The notes beneath the pieces were generated by a model. That model saw only the letters and a list, made by a program, of their open reading frames with translations. It was not told the DNA's origin and searched no databases. A program made the position numbers and the translations under genes. Shown here in pieces: positions 8,949 to 17,988 of a DNA stretch of 52,128 nucleotides (the stretch's first letter is position 1; each line of letters starts with the position of its first letter). Origin of the DNA: Clostridium cuniculi (GTDB taxonomy: Bacteria > Bacillota > Clostridia > Clostridiales > Clostridiaceae); the NCBI RefSeq assembly GCF_004353185.1, contig NZ_SMUS01000028.1:1-52128 (forward strand). Reading direction: 5' to 3'.

Positions 8949-9839
8949 TTATTTATATACAAAATGGCCCTTCTTAATCTCTATCCAATTCATTTCCTCT
9001 TTAAAAAATTCTTTATTATTAAATTCATACTTGCTTATATCACTTAACTGAATCTCTTTAACTTCATCTTCCAATATTGCTTGTAATAAGGCCTTTGTAT
9101 ATGGATGAATTGGGTTATTATACAATTCTTCAGTGTCTGCAAGTTCAACTAATTTTCCTTTATATATTACAGCTATTCTATCACTAATATATCTAAGCAT
9201 TGATAGATCATGAGAAATAAATAAACATGTTAATTTCTCATTACTCTTTAAATACTTAAATAAATTTATAATTTGAGCTTGCATAGATATATCTAATGAA
9301 GCTATTGGTTCATCTGCTATAATAAACTCTGGATTACTTGAAAGTGCACGAGCTATTGCCACTCTTTGTCTTTGACCTCCTGAAAAATCATATGGATATT
9401 TATTAATATATTCTTTATCAAGTCCAACTAAATTCATCATTTCATGTACTTTTTTCTCTCTATCAATTCTATTTTTATAAACTTTCTTTATTTTTAATGG
9501 CTCATAAATTATATCACCTATAGTCATTCTAGAATTTAATGATGAAGTTGAATCTTGAAATATAAATTGCATCCTTTCACTTACTAACTTCTTTTGAAGT
9601 TTATTATTACTACTTATTTCAACACCATTATAAATAATTTTTCCATCAGTTATCTTATTAATTCCCACTATGCTTTTTCCTAAAGTAGATTTTCCAGAAC
9701 CTGATTCTCCAACAAGACCTAAAAACTCTCCCTTATATATTTCTAATGATAGATTATCAATTGCTTTTACTACTTTATTTTTATTTAATTTAAAATACTG
9801 TTTAAGATTTTTAATCTCTAATAAACTTTTACTTTCCAT
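8949..9839 (-). CDS. ABC transporter ATP-binding protein, OppF/NikE type
   Basis: Second ATPase of a nickel/peptide-type importer. It shows Walker A GESGSGKST, signature SGGQRQRVAIARAL, Walker B FIIADEPIASLD and switch HD in LFISHDLSMLRY. At 296 residues it is shorter than typical OppF (about 320-330). The usual C-terminal cysteine cluster is absent; the end carries Glu, Lys and Phe residues and GHFVYK instead. It is the last gene of the operon, 2 bp after the partner ATPase. The substrate is inferred from the flanking urease and HypB genes. Confidence 0.9.
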   Translation of the reverse strand: MESKSLLEIKNLKQYFKLNKNKVVKAIDNLSLEIYKGEFLGLVGESGSGKSTLGKSIVGINKITDGKIIYNGVEISSNNKLQKKLVSERMQFIFQDSTSSLNSRMTIGDIIYEPLKIKKVYKNRIDREKKVHEMMNLVGLDKEYINKYPYDFSGGQRQRVAIARALSSNPEFIIADEPIASLDISMQAQIINLFKYLKSNEKLTCLFISHDLSMLRYISDRIAVIYKGKLVELADTEELYNNPIHPYTKALLQAILEDEVKEIQLSDISKYEFNNKEFFKEEMNWIEIKKGHFVYK

Positions 9840-9841
9840 AA

Positions 9842-10849
9842 TTAATTGACTTGCTCCTCTTTTACACTAATTAACTTCATAGCTTTAGGATGAAGTAACC
9901 AGGTAGCCGCATAATGACTTTCACTTACTTTAAACATAGGTGGTTCTTCCAAAAAATCTATAACTAATGGATTTTTATTTCTTATAGCAAAGGCATCTCC
10001 TTTAGGAGGATTTAAAAGATTAGGTGGCATACCTTCTATTACTTCTAAATATTCCTTACCTTTATTCATTGATGGAAGACATCCTAATAACCCTATTGTA
10101 TATGGATGTTTTGCATTTAATAATATTTCCTCTTTCTTTCCTATTTCCATAATTTTTCCTGCATACATTACAGCAACTCTATCAGCAATTTTAGATACAA
10201 CTCCAAAATCATGAGTAATAAATATAATAGATAACTTTTTTTCTTTTTGTATTGATTTTAATAAATCTAATATTTGATATTGCACTCGAACATCTAAGGC
10301 AGTGGTTGGCTCATCAGCAATTAAAATCTTAGGATTACATGCTAAACTAATAGCTATAACTATTCTTTGTCTCATGCCCCCTGAAAATTGATAAGGATAT
10401 TGATTATATCTATTTACTGCATCTTCAATTCCTACTAACTCCATTAATTCAATTGCTTTCTTTTTAGCCTCAGATTTACTTGTTTTATTGTGTATTTTTA
10501 CAACTTCAGCTATTTGCTTTCCAACACATATAGTTGGATTTAACGATGTCATTGGATCTTGAAATATCATTGAAATATCTTTTCCTCGTATTTTACTTAT
10601 ATTCTTTTCCTTTATTTTAACTAAATCATAATTATTTAATAATATTTCTCCATTTCTTATATAACCATTATTGGGTAATAATTTTATTAAACTTCTACAT
10701 AACATAGACTTGCCACATCCTGATTCCCCTACAATAGCTAAAATTTCTCCATCATATAAATCAAAGGAAACATTTCTTATTGCTTTTACTTCACCACAAT
10801 CAGTTTTAAAATTTACCTCTAAATTTTTGACTTCCAATAATTTATTCAT
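9842..10849 (-). CDS. ABC transporter ATP-binding protein, OppD/NikD type
   Basis: First ATPase of the importer, 335 residues. Walker A is GESGCGKSM, the signature is FSGGMRQRIVIAISLA, Walker B is ILIADEPTTALD and the switch His is in FITHDFGVV. The C-terminal oligopeptide/dipeptide extension is present (ending EEPPMFKVSESHYAATWLL), but the cysteines this extension normally carries (C-x-x-x-x-R-C...C...C) are all replaced. It pairs with the OppF/NikE-type gene downstream. Confidence 0.9.
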   Translation of the reverse strand: MNKLLEVKNLEVNFKTDCGEVKAIRNVSFDLYDGEILAIVGESGCGKSMLCRSLIKLLPNNGYIRNGEILLNNYDLVKIKEKNISKIRGKDISMIFQDPMTSLNPTICVGKQIAEVVKIHNKTSKSEAKKKAIELMELVGIEDAVNRYNQYPYQFSGGMRQRIVIAISLACNPKILIADEPTTALDVRVQYQILDLLKSIQKEKKLSIIFITHDFGVVSKIADRVAVMYAGKIMEIGKKEEILLNAKHPYTIGLLGCLPSMNKGKEYLEVIEGMPPNLLNPPKGDAFAIRNKNPLVIDFLEEPPMFKVSESHYAATWLLHPKAMKLISVKEEQVN

Positions 10850-10904
10850 TACAAATTTTCTCCTATTATAACATTATTGCTATCTAGATCTACTATTTCT
10901 ATAA

Positions 10905-12485
10905 CTATTCCAAATCCCACTCCTCTACATTCCAGAATATTCCCACCCCATGATGTCCTAAAACTGTTTCCGTTGTTATTCCCTTCAAATTGCTATTTGC
11001 AACATAAATTGCATCTATATAAGCAAAAAATGTATAAGGCATATCTTTAGTCATTTCTTCTTGAAATTCCTTATAATATTTTAATCTCTCTTCATATACA
11101 TCAGTCTCTCTTGCTTCAACTAACAATTCATCTATTTTACTATTAGAATAAGCGCTATAATTAGCTCCTCCATTAGTAGAAAATACTTTATAAGTATGAT
11201 CATCAGGATCAAAAGGGCTTCCCCATCCAATTAAAAAACTATCTTGATTTTCCCAATCAATTTTTGAATTAACTACTACCTTTACATCCGCACCAACTAC
11301 TTTAAATTCTTGTGCTGCAAAATTTGCCATATCAATCCTTACTTGATCTCCTTCTTTACAAACTAGCTCAAAACTTAATTTTGTTCCATTCTTTTCATAT
11401 ACTCCATCACTTCCTAAAGTCCAGCCAGCCTCTTCTAGCAACGCTTTAGTTTTATCTGGATTATACTCAAATTTTTCAATATCAGTATTATTATAATTTC
11501 CCATTTGAATTGGCGAGTAAGCAACTTCCCCATATCCTAATAAAATACTATCAACCATTGCTTGTCTATCAATAGCGTAACTTAAAGCATTAGGAAGCTC
11601 TCTATTCTCTGCAAACAGTTGATTATTAAAATTATACATTATACCTCTATAATCTGCTGTTTTCATTATATTAACTACATAATCTTCATTATCTTGAAAA
11701 GTATTTATATCTTTTGGTGTTACTTGAGCTAAATCTAACTCTCCACTTTTTAGTTGTATAACCCTAGCTTTTGAATCATCTACAATCTTAAATATTATTT
11801 TATCAATTTTAGGATCATTTCTAAAATAATCTTCATTTTTCACTAAAGTTATACTTTGTCCTTCATCCCAATTACTTAACTTATATGGTCCTGTTCCTAT
11901 TGGATTTCTATTAAAATCACAAGTAGTGATATCTTGTCCATCTAAAATATGTTTAGGTATTACACCAACTGTTAAATAATCTAGTAAAGCAACATTTTCA
12001 TTTTTTAAAATTATTTTCACAGTATAATCATCTACTATTTGAATTTCTTTAATATCCTCATAATTGGTAGCAATCTCCGAACCTACATCAGGATCTGTAA
12101 TAATTTCATAAGTATATTTAACATCCTCTGCTGTAAAAGGCTCACCATCATGCCATTTAACATCTTTTCTCAAGTTAAAAGTATATGTCAAATTTTCTTT
12201 ATCATATTCCCAACTTTCTGCAAGCGCTGGTACAATATTATTATCTTTATCATGAGCCGTTAATCCATTAAATAATAATGAATTAATTTCTCCATGTTCG
12301 TATAATGCTGGATTAATACTTGAATAATCTCCACTACCATAAACTAATACCTTTTCATTACTTTCAGTTACAGCTGCATTCTCACTGTTATTAATATCTT
12401 CCTGAGTTACTGTTTTATTGCCACACCCTACAATTAAGGATAAACTTACAGTTAATATTAACGCTTTAACCCCTTTTAAATTCAT
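10905..12485 (-). CDS. Substrate-binding lipoprotein of the nickel/peptide ABC importer
   Basis: A family 5 extracellular solute-binding protein (SBP_bac_5) that captures the substrate outside the cell. The start was moved to the ATG at 12485 because GGAGGG lies just upstream; the frame extends to a GTG at 12497 inside that site. The mature form is 526 residues. A hydrophobic signal ends in LIVGC, giving a lipid-anchored cysteine at about 21. Family pattern includes LAESWEYDKENLTYTFNLRK, VKWHDGEPFTAEDVKYT and NPIGTGPYKL. Nickel, nickel-metallophore or peptide are possible substrates; the location between urease and hypB favours nickel. Confidence 0.88.
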   Translation of the reverse strand: MNLKGVKALILTVSLSLIVGCGNKTVTQEDINNSENAAVTESNEKVLVYGSGDYSSINPALYEHGEINSLLFNGLTAHDKDNNIVPALAESWEYDKENLTYTFNLRKDVKWHDGEPFTAEDVKYTYEIITDPDVGSEIATNYEDIKEIQIVDDYTVKIILKNENVALLDYLTVGVIPKHILDGQDITTCDFNRNPIGTGPYKLSNWDEGQSITLVKNEDYFRNDPKIDKIIFKIVDDSKARVIQLKSGELDLAQVTPKDINTFQDNEDYVVNIMKTADYRGIMYNFNNQLFAENRELPNALSYAIDRQAMVDSILLGYGEVAYSPIQMGNYNNTDIEKFEYNPDKTKALLEEAGWTLGSDGVYEKNGTKLSFELVCKEGDQVRIDMANFAAQEFKVVGADVKVVVNSKIDWENQDSFLIGWGSPFDPDDHTYKVFSTNGGANYSAYSNSKIDELLVEARETDVYEERLKYYKEFQEEMTKDMPYTFFAYIDAIYVANSNLKGITTETVLGHHGVGIFWNVEEWDLE

Positions 12486-12499
12486 AACTCCCTCCACTT

Positions 12500-13399
12500 T
12501 TATAAATTATTATATTTTTTAATATTTTTTCTTCTCATATAATTTCCTATATTGGCTATGCAAACAAGTGTTGTAACTAAAAATACACCTGGAATTACAA
12601 TTATCCACCAATAATTTGAAAGTAATGCATCTTGAGCTAATGAAAGCATACTTCCCCATGATATAACTTCTATAGGCAATCCAATTCCTAAAAAACTAAG
12701 AGTTGCTTCTGTGCCAATTGCTGATCCTATATTACTTACAACCATAAACATTATGGATGATACAAAGTTAGGTATTAAATGTTGTTTTACTATATAAAAA
12801 AAATTTCCTCCCATTATTTGAGCTGCTAATATATATTCACTATTTCTTATTTGTCTTACTTCGCTTCTTATAATTTTAGCTATATTCATCCAGCTTACTA
12901 CTCCGATAACTAAAGAAATAGAAATTGGATTACTACCTCCTATAATGGCTTGAACAAAAATTATTACTAAAATAGATGGAATGCTAAGAAATATTTCTGT
13001 TGCTTTCATCATTACATCATCTATCCACTCTGGTGCCATTCCACTAATACTTCCATAAATAATTGCAATTGTAGTTGAAATAATAGTTGAAAATACTCCA
13101 ATAAATAATGATATTTTTCCTCCATACCAAATGTCAGAAAAAATATCCCTTCCCATTGAATCAGTCCCAAAATAAAATATATTATTTGGTGATACATTTG
13201 AATTGGCTAAATCCATAAATTTAGGATCATGAGTCATTACTAAATCTGAAAATAAGCATCCACTAACTATTACTATTAAAATTATCATTGATAAGTATGG
13301 AAAGTTTTTAGGTAATTTAGAACTTTTTTTAATTTCTATATTATCTATAAATTCTTCTTTATTTTTAACAACTTCAAAGTTACTTATATCAAGATTCAA
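12500..13399 (-). CDS. ABC importer permease, NikC/OppC/DppC type
   Basis: Membrane subunit with about six helices and the EAA loop region (IIRSEVRQIRNSEYILAAQI) that contacts the ATPase. An N-terminal cytoplasmic segment precedes the first helix. The frame opens with an ATG at 13417 that has no ribosome binding site; a TTG at 13399 follows GAGGTG at good spacing, so I prefer it (299 residues). Either start overlaps the end of the upstream permease gene, indicating coupling. Confidence 0.88.
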   Translation of the reverse strand: MNLDISNFEVVKNKEEFIDNIEIKKSSKLPKNFPYLSMIILIVIVSGCLFSDLVMTHDPKFMDLANSNVSPNNIFYFGTDSMGRDIFSDIWYGGKISLFIGVFSTIISTTIAIIYGSISGMAPEWIDDVMMKATEIFLSIPSILVIIFVQAIIGGSNPISISLVIGVVSWMNIAKIIRSEVRQIRNSEYILAAQIMGGNFFYIVKQHLIPNFVSSIMFMVVSNIGSAIGTEATLSFLGIGLPIEVISWGSMLSLAQDALLSNYWWIIVIPGVFLVTTLVCIANIGNYMRRKNIKKYNNL

Positions 13400-14369
13400 A
13401 TATTTCACCTCTTTCATATTTCATTCTAGGATCTATCTTAGTATTTATTATTTGTGCTATCATATTTGAAATAAGCACTAATACTCCTGTAATAAGAGTT
13501 AATACCATAAGCATATTATAGTCATGATATTTTGCACTCTCAAAAATTAATGTACCTATACCAGGATAAGAAAATACTTTTTCAACTACATATGTCCCAG
13601 CTAAAATATGGGGTACTGAAACTGCCATTATAGTTATAAAAGATGGTGCAATATTTCTTAAACAATGTTTATAAATAATTTGTTTATTTTTTAACCCTTT
13701 AACTTTAGCAAGTAAAACATAATCTTCTCTCATTTCTTCTAGTATTTTATTTCGTACCATATAAGCGTAATACCACAAATGCCCTAATATTAACACTATC
13801 AATGGTAATATTAAGTGACATATCCTATCTAATATATTTTCCTCCATTCCAACTGAATAAGCTCCACTTGTAGGTAATATAGATAAATTTACTCCAAAAA
13901 TTAATATAAGTATTAATGATACCCAAAATGATGGTATACAAGATGTTATATTGCCTATAGTAGTTATTATTTTATCTATTATCTTATCCTCATGTAGCGA
14001 ACAAAATATACCAAGAAATACTGCTAGAGTAAAAGTTAATATATATGCAAGTCCACCTAGAATTATTGTATTTTTATATACTCCTCCAATTACTTCATTA
14101 ACATTTCTTTTATATTTATAAGAAATTCCAAAATCACCTTTAACTGAATTTTTCAACCACTTCCCATATTGAATATAAATTGGAGAATTAAGTCCTAGTT
14201 TCTTCATTGCATTTTCCTTTTGTTCTACACTCATTCTCTCCACAGCACTTCCATAATAGGATTCTAATGGATCTCCTGGAGATAATCTTGACATATAAAA
14301 AACAATTACAGATAATATAAATATTGCAATTATACATTGAAAAATCTTTTTAAATATAACTTTAATCAT
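13389..14369 (-). CDS. ABC importer permease, NikB/OppB/DppB type
   Basis: First gene of the importer operon, 326 residues with about six membrane helices. Typical of the family are the N-terminal LSVIVFYMSRLSPGDPLESY, PIYIQYGKWL, the EAA loop (MREDYVLLAKVKGLKNKQII) and VEKVFSYPGIGTLIFESA. GGAGAAATAA precedes the ATG. It follows a leader with a promoter, paired hairpins and a terminator, so its expression is probably controlled by attenuation. Confidence 0.9.
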   Translation of the reverse strand: MIKVIFKKIFQCIIAIFILSVIVFYMSRLSPGDPLESYYGSAVERMSVEQKENAMKKLGLNSPIYIQYGKWLKNSVKGDFGISYKYKRNVNEVIGGVYKNTIILGGLAYILTFTLAVFLGIFCSLHEDKIIDKIITTIGNITSCIPSFWVSLILILIFGVNLSILPTSGAYSVGMEENILDRICHLILPLIVLILGHLWYYAYMVRNKILEEMREDYVLLAKVKGLKNKQIIYKHCLRNIAPSFITIMAVSVPHILAGTYVVEKVFSYPGIGTLIFESAKYHDYNMLMVLTLITGVLVLISNMIAQIINTKIDPRMKYERGEIFES

Positions 14370-14393
14370 TTATTTCTCCTCTTTATATTAATT

Positions 14394-14503
14394 AAATAAA
14401 AAACCACGAAAAAGATAACGAAATATAATCGTTAACCTTCGTGGTTATATAAATTCATAATTATATTAAATTCAAACATACTCTATAAATCCTCGTGATT
14501 TAC
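14394..14503 (-). promoter_or_regulatory. Candidate riboswitch/attenuator leader of the ABC importer operon
   Basis: Minus-strand leader between a promoter (14510-14538) and the first permease gene. Hairpin P1 (14486-14502, six pairs) has loop ACGAG and begins at the predicted transcription start. Hairpin P2 (14433-14447, five pairs) has loop ACGAA. Both loops are closed by C-G, and the stems differ in sequence yet keep pairing. P2 overlaps the 5' arm of the terminator hairpin at 14402-14446, so P2 and the terminator exclude each other. Paired hairpins with ACGR-type loops are the hallmark of guanidine-II (mini-ykkC), and the clostridial guanidine-IV (mepA) class also uses two hairpins to control a terminator. 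The exact class and ligand are inference; here the loops are five bases, not the four of guanidine-II. Confidence 0.5.
14402..14446 (-). terminator. Intrinsic terminator in the importer leader (after hypB)
   Basis: Stem 14402-14410 with 14438-14446 (nine pairs), continued by 14414-14421 with 14429-14436 (one mismatch), then TTTTTTATTT on the minus strand. It could end hypB transcripts and also act as the switchable terminator of the importer leader. Confidence 0.8.
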
Positions 14504-14509
14504 ATCATA

Positions 14510-14538
14510 ATAATAACTTATTTAGAAATATTTGTCAA
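14510..14538 (-). promoter_or_regulatory. Sigma-A type promoter of the ABC importer operon
   Basis: Minus strand TTGACA (14533-14538), 17-base spacer, TATTAT (14510-14515). The -35 box is consensus and overlaps the hypB stop codon. The predicted start, near 14503, falls at the foot of hairpin P1. Confidence 0.65.
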
Positions 14539-15191
14539 GAATATTTTTCTTTTACTCTTTCTTCTATAAATTTCACTAAAGAGTTAATTTCTCTTCCAGT
14601 TCTACTTGAAACTTTAAATATATTACAGTCATCATTAATACTTATTGTATCATTTAATACTTTATTCTCATCAAATTCAAAATATTGCATCATATCATAC
14701 TTATTTAACACTAAAACATCACTTTCAGCAAATAATAATGGATACTTTTCAACCTTGTCATCACCTTCTGGAATACTCAAAATTGCAATTTTTAAGTTTT
14801 CTCCAATATCAAATTCTGCAGGACAAATTAAGTTACCTATATTTTCAACAAAAATAATATCAATTTCATCTAAATCAAAATATCCTAAAATCTCTTTAAT
14901 TGATACTGGTGCTATATGACATGCCCCATTTAAATTTAATTGAACTACTGCAATTCCTAGCTTATCAATTTTTTCGGCATCTACTTGCCCTGCTATATCT
15001 CCCTCAATTACAGCTATATTATATTTTTCCTTTAAAGATTTTATTAACTCTATTATTAAAGTAGTCTTACCTGTACCAGGTGAGCCCATTACATTTATTA
15101 AAAATATTTTTTTCTCTTTTAATATTTTTTTTATTTCATTACTACATTCGTCTCTATTATCAATATCTTGTTTAACTACCCTTATATTCAT
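14535..15191 (-). CDS. hypB: HypB-like nickel-insertion GTPase
   Basis: A SIMIBI GTPase of the HypB family, which loads nickel into enzymes, classically [NiFe]-hydrogenase. The P-loop GSPGTGKT is residues 36-43. HypB hallmarks follow: EGDIAGQVDAEKI, the metal-site GACHI (Cys91, His92) and VENIGNLICPAEFDIGE (Cys123). The protein is 218 residues and lacks the N-terminal CxxCGC nickel motif and His-rich region of some HypBs. No hypA, hydrogenase or other hyp genes are in the window. Its place beside the importer and urease suggests general nickel handling, or service to a nickel enzyme elsewhere. AAGGAGAA precedes the ATG. Confidence 0.88.
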   Translation of the reverse strand: MNIRVVKQDIDNRDECSNEIKKILKEKKIFLINVMGSPGTGKTTLIIELIKSLKEKYNIAVIEGDIAGQVDAEKIDKLGIAVVQLNLNGACHIAPVSIKEILGYFDLDEIDIIFVENIGNLICPAEFDIGENLKIAILSIPEGDDKVEKYPLLFAESDVLVLNKYDMMQYFEFDENKVLNDTISINDDCNIFKVSSRTGREINSLVKFIEERVKEKYS

Positions 15192-15348
15192 AAAATTCTC
15201 CTTAATAAATAATAATAATTAATTGTAATAATTTACTTTATTTTACTAATATTATATATTATTATTATATATTTTACCATCATAAAAATAGTAATATTCT
15301 AAAGTGGTACATTTTGTTTTCATTTTGAATATTTACGGAGGAAATATA

Positions 15349-15771
15349 ATGATTATAGCTATACTTGATACTAATGGAGCTGGACTTGGTCAAAATATTA
15401 TAAAAAAATTAAAAAAAGATTTATTTCATGATATTAACATAATTGCCCTTGGAACTAATACATTTGCAACTTCTAAAATGGTTAAAGCTGGTGCTCATAT
15501 AGGTGTTAGTGGTGAAAAAGCCATTTGCTATTTCTGTAAAAAAAATAAAGTGGATTGTATTATTGCTCCTATTGGAATTTTATGCAATGGAGAAAAGGAT
15601 ATGGAGTTATGTCCTAGTATTTGCAAAGCAGTTATAAATATGGACTGTACTAAATATATAATTCCACTTCAGAAACATGATATATATATACCTGGTACAA
15701 GAAATTTACAAATTAAAGATTTCATAGAAGAAATTATTTCTGATATTAAATGTAAAATGGTGATAAGTTAA
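15349..15771 (+). CDS. DUF3842 family protein, cysteine-rich variant
   Basis: A 140-residue protein with the DUF3842 pattern: N-terminal ILDTNGAGLGQNIIKKL (Rossmann-like glycine turn), ALGTNTFATSKMVKAGA and IIAPIGIL. Family function is unknown. This copy has eight cysteines, seven of them between about residues 60 and 105, including CYFC and a CPSIC motif, which suggests metal binding. The ATG at 15349 follows GGAGG; the open frame begins earlier, at 15304, without one. It is divergent from hypB, sharing a 157-bp AT-rich upstream region, so a role in nickel handling is a reasonable guess, no more. Confidence 0.75.
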   Translation: MIIAILDTNGAGLGQNIIKKLKKDLFHDINIIALGTNTFATSKMVKAGAHIGVSGEKAICYFCKKNKVDCIIAPIGILCNGEKDMELCPSICKAVINMDCTKYIIPLQKHDIYIPGTRNLQIKDFIEEIISDIKCKMVIS

Positions 15772-15803
15772 AATTATTTTATATAATTAACTTATCACCA
15801 TTT
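15755..15803. terminator. Bidirectional terminator between DUF3842 gene and xth
   Basis: Perfect 17-bp stem (15755-15771 with 15787-15803). It contains the last codons and the stop of the DUF3842 gene and lies 3 bp from the xth stop. A/T tracts flank both sides. Confidence 0.75.
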
Positions 15804-15806
15804 ATT

Positions 15807-16559
15807 CTATTTTATAACTAATTCAACAGGACAATGGTCTGAACCTAATATCTCAGTATGTATTTTAGCACTTTCTAATCTATCTTCTAAAACTTTAGAC
15901 ACTACAAAGTAATCTATTCTCCATCCAGCATTATTTTTTCTTGCATTAAATCTATATGACCACCAAGAATATATATCTTTTAAATCTGGATAAAAATATC
16001 TAAAGGTATCTATAAATCCACTTGATAATAAAGTAGTGAATTTTTCTCTCTCTTCATCAGTAAACCCAGCATTTCTTCTATTTGTTTTTGGATTCTTTAA
16101 ATCAATTTCTTTATGTGCAACATTTAAATCTCCACAAACTATTACTGGCTTACTTTCTTCTAATGATTTTAAATAATCCCTAAAATCATCTTCCCATTTC
16201 ATTCTATAATCTAATCTTGCAAGTTCATTTTGTGAATTAGGTGTATAAACTGTAATCATAAAGAAATCTTCAAATTCTAATGTAATTACTCTACCTTCTT
16301 TATCATGTTCCTCAATACCTAATCCATATCTAACTGATAAAGGTTCTTTCTTTGTAAATATAGCTGTGCCACTATATCCTTTCTTTTCAGCATAATTCCA
16401 ATACTGATTGTATCCTTCAAGCTCAAGATTTATTTGTCCCTCTTGAAGCTTACTTTCTTGTATACAAAAAATATCTGCATCAACTTCTTTAAAGAAATCC
16501 AGAAAACCTTTCTGTACACATGCTCTTATTCCATTTACATTCCATGATATTAATTTCAT
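15807..16559 (-). CDS. xth: Exodeoxyribonuclease III (AP endonuclease)
   Basis: Repairs abasic sites and trims 3' ends of DNA. The 250-residue EEP-fold protein keeps the family motifs in order: [17 protein letters not shown] (metal Glu), [34 protein letters not shown] and the C-terminal SDHCPV (catalytic Asp-His). Monocistronic between two terminators. GGAGGAT precedes the ATG. Confidence 0.96.
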   Translation of the reverse strand: MKLISWNVNGIRACVQKGFLDFFKEVDADIFCIQESKLQEGQINLELEGYNQYWNYAEKKGYSGTAIFTKKEPLSVRYGLGIEEHDKEGRVITLEFEDFFMITVYTPNSQNELARLDYRMKWEDDFRDYLKSLEESKPVIVCGDLNVAHKEIDLKNPKTNRRNAGFTDEEREKFTTLLSSGFIDTFRYFYPDLKDIYSWWSYRFNARKNNAGWRIDYFVVSKVLEDRLESAKIHTEILGSDHCPVELVIK

Positions 16560-16598
16560 CCTTATCCTCCTGTATCTATTATTAGGTAAAAGTTAAAA

Positions 16599-16634
16599 AG
16601 TAAGAGGGAAAAGTTAATAATTAACCTCTTACTT
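16599..16634 (-). terminator. Terminator after glyA
   Basis: Stem 16599-16608 with 16625-16634, with an inner GTTAA/TTAAC pairing; on the minus strand it is followed by TTTTTAACTTTT. Confidence 0.7.
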
Positions 16635-16656
16635 CTTCTCTATTACCTCTTAATTC

Positions 16657-17892
16657 TTAACTATATAAAGGGTATTTAGCACAAAGTGTTTTTACTCTTT
16701 CTCTTAACACCTCTAAATTTGAATTCCTATTTTCTATAACATCATTTATTATACTTGCTATTTCCTTCATTGCTTCACTATCAAATCCTCTTGTTGTAAC
16801 TGCTGCAGTACCTATTCTTATTCCTGATGTAACAAAAGGACTTCTTGTTTCATTTGGAACTGTATTTTTATTAACAGTAATACCAATAGAATCTAGAAGA
16901 TTTTCTGCTTCTTTTCCTGTAATATCTTTATTAGTTAAATCTACAAGAATTAAGTGATTATCTGTTCCATTAGAAACTAACTTAAATCCATACTTAACTA
17001 ACTCCTCACCTAATACTCTACAATTTAAAACTACATTTTTCATATAAGTTTTAAAAGTAGGTTCTAATGCTTCCTTAAAGCATACCGCTTTAGCTGCAAT
17101 TATATGCATAAGTGGTCCGCCTTGCATTCCTGGGAATATGTTCTTATCTAGTGCTTTAGCATATTTCTCTTTGCAAAGAATTAATCCTCCCCTTGGTCCT
17201 CTTAAAGTTTTATGAGTTGTTGAAGTTACAAAATCAGCGTATGGAACTGGTGATGGATGTTCTCCAGCTGCTACTAATCCTGCTATATGTGCCATATCTA
17301 CCATAAAATATGCTCCAACTTCATCACAAATTTCTTTAAATTTCTCAAAATCTATAACTCTTGAATATGCACTAGCTCCTGCTACAATTAACTTTGGTTT
17401 ATGTTTTAATGCAAGTTCTCTTACATTCTCATAATTAATTCTTTCAGTCTCACTATCAACTCCATAAGAAACGAAATTAAATAATTTTCCTGAGAAGTTT
17501 ACTGGTGAACCATGAGTTAAATGACCACCATGACTTAAGTCCATTCCAAGTACTGTATCACCTGGTTCTAATATAGTAAAGTACACAGCCATATTTGCTT
17601 GTGATCCTGAATGTGGTTGTACGTTAACATGTTCAGCCCCAAAAAGCTCTTTTGCTCTATTTCTTGCTATTTCTTCAACTTCATCAACTATTTCACAGCC
17701 CCCATAATAACGCTTACTAGGATAACCTTCAGCATACTTATTAGTTAAATGAGATCCCATAGCTTCCATTACAGCTTGTGATGCAAAGTTCTCTGATGCA
17801 ATTAGTTCAATTCCTTCTCTTTGTCTTTTTAACTCTTTCTCCATTAAGTCACAAATTTCTTTGTCTTCATTCTTTAAATTTACAAAATTCAT
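16657..17892 (-). CDS. glyA: Serine hydroxymethyltransferase
   Basis: PLP enzyme converting serine and tetrahydrofolate to glycine and methylene-tetrahydrofolate. The 411 residues are full length. Visible motifs are [52 protein letters not shown] and the PLP-lysine region [14 protein letters not shown]. The next gene, read divergently, is a serine/threonine-exporter type protein, which fits a serine/glycine theme. Confidence 0.98.
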   Translation of the reverse strand: MNFVNLKNEDKEICDLMEKELKRQREGIELIASENFASQAVMEAMGSHLTNKYAEGYPSKRYYGGCEIVDEVEEIARNRAKELFGAEHVNVQPHSGSQANMAVYFTILEPGDTVLGMDLSHGGHLTHGSPVNFSGKLFNFVSYGVDSETERINYENVRELALKHKPKLIVAGASAYSRVIDFEKFKEICDEVGAYFMVDMAHIAGLVAAGEHPSPVPYADFVTSTTHKTLRGPRGGLILCKEKYAKALDKNIFPGMQGGPLMHIIAAKAVCFKEALEPTFKTYMKNVVLNCRVLGEELVKYGFKLVSNGTDNHLILVDLTNKDITGKEAENLLDSIGITVNKNTVPNETRSPFVTSGIRIGTAAVTTRGFDSEAMKEIASIINDVIENRNSNLEVLRERVKTLCAKYPLYS

Positions 17893-17988
17893 TTAATCAC
17901 CCCAATTATCTTTTTATAAAATTATATATATAAATAATAATTAATTCAACTACTTTTTAATATAAATATACATTTCTATAATCTCTTA

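Noticed and set aside
14402..14446. Reading the leader hairpin as only a hypB terminator
   Set aside because: Kept as a possible second role, but a consensus promoter directly upstream and the P1/P2 hairpin pair make a regulated attenuator the better explanation.
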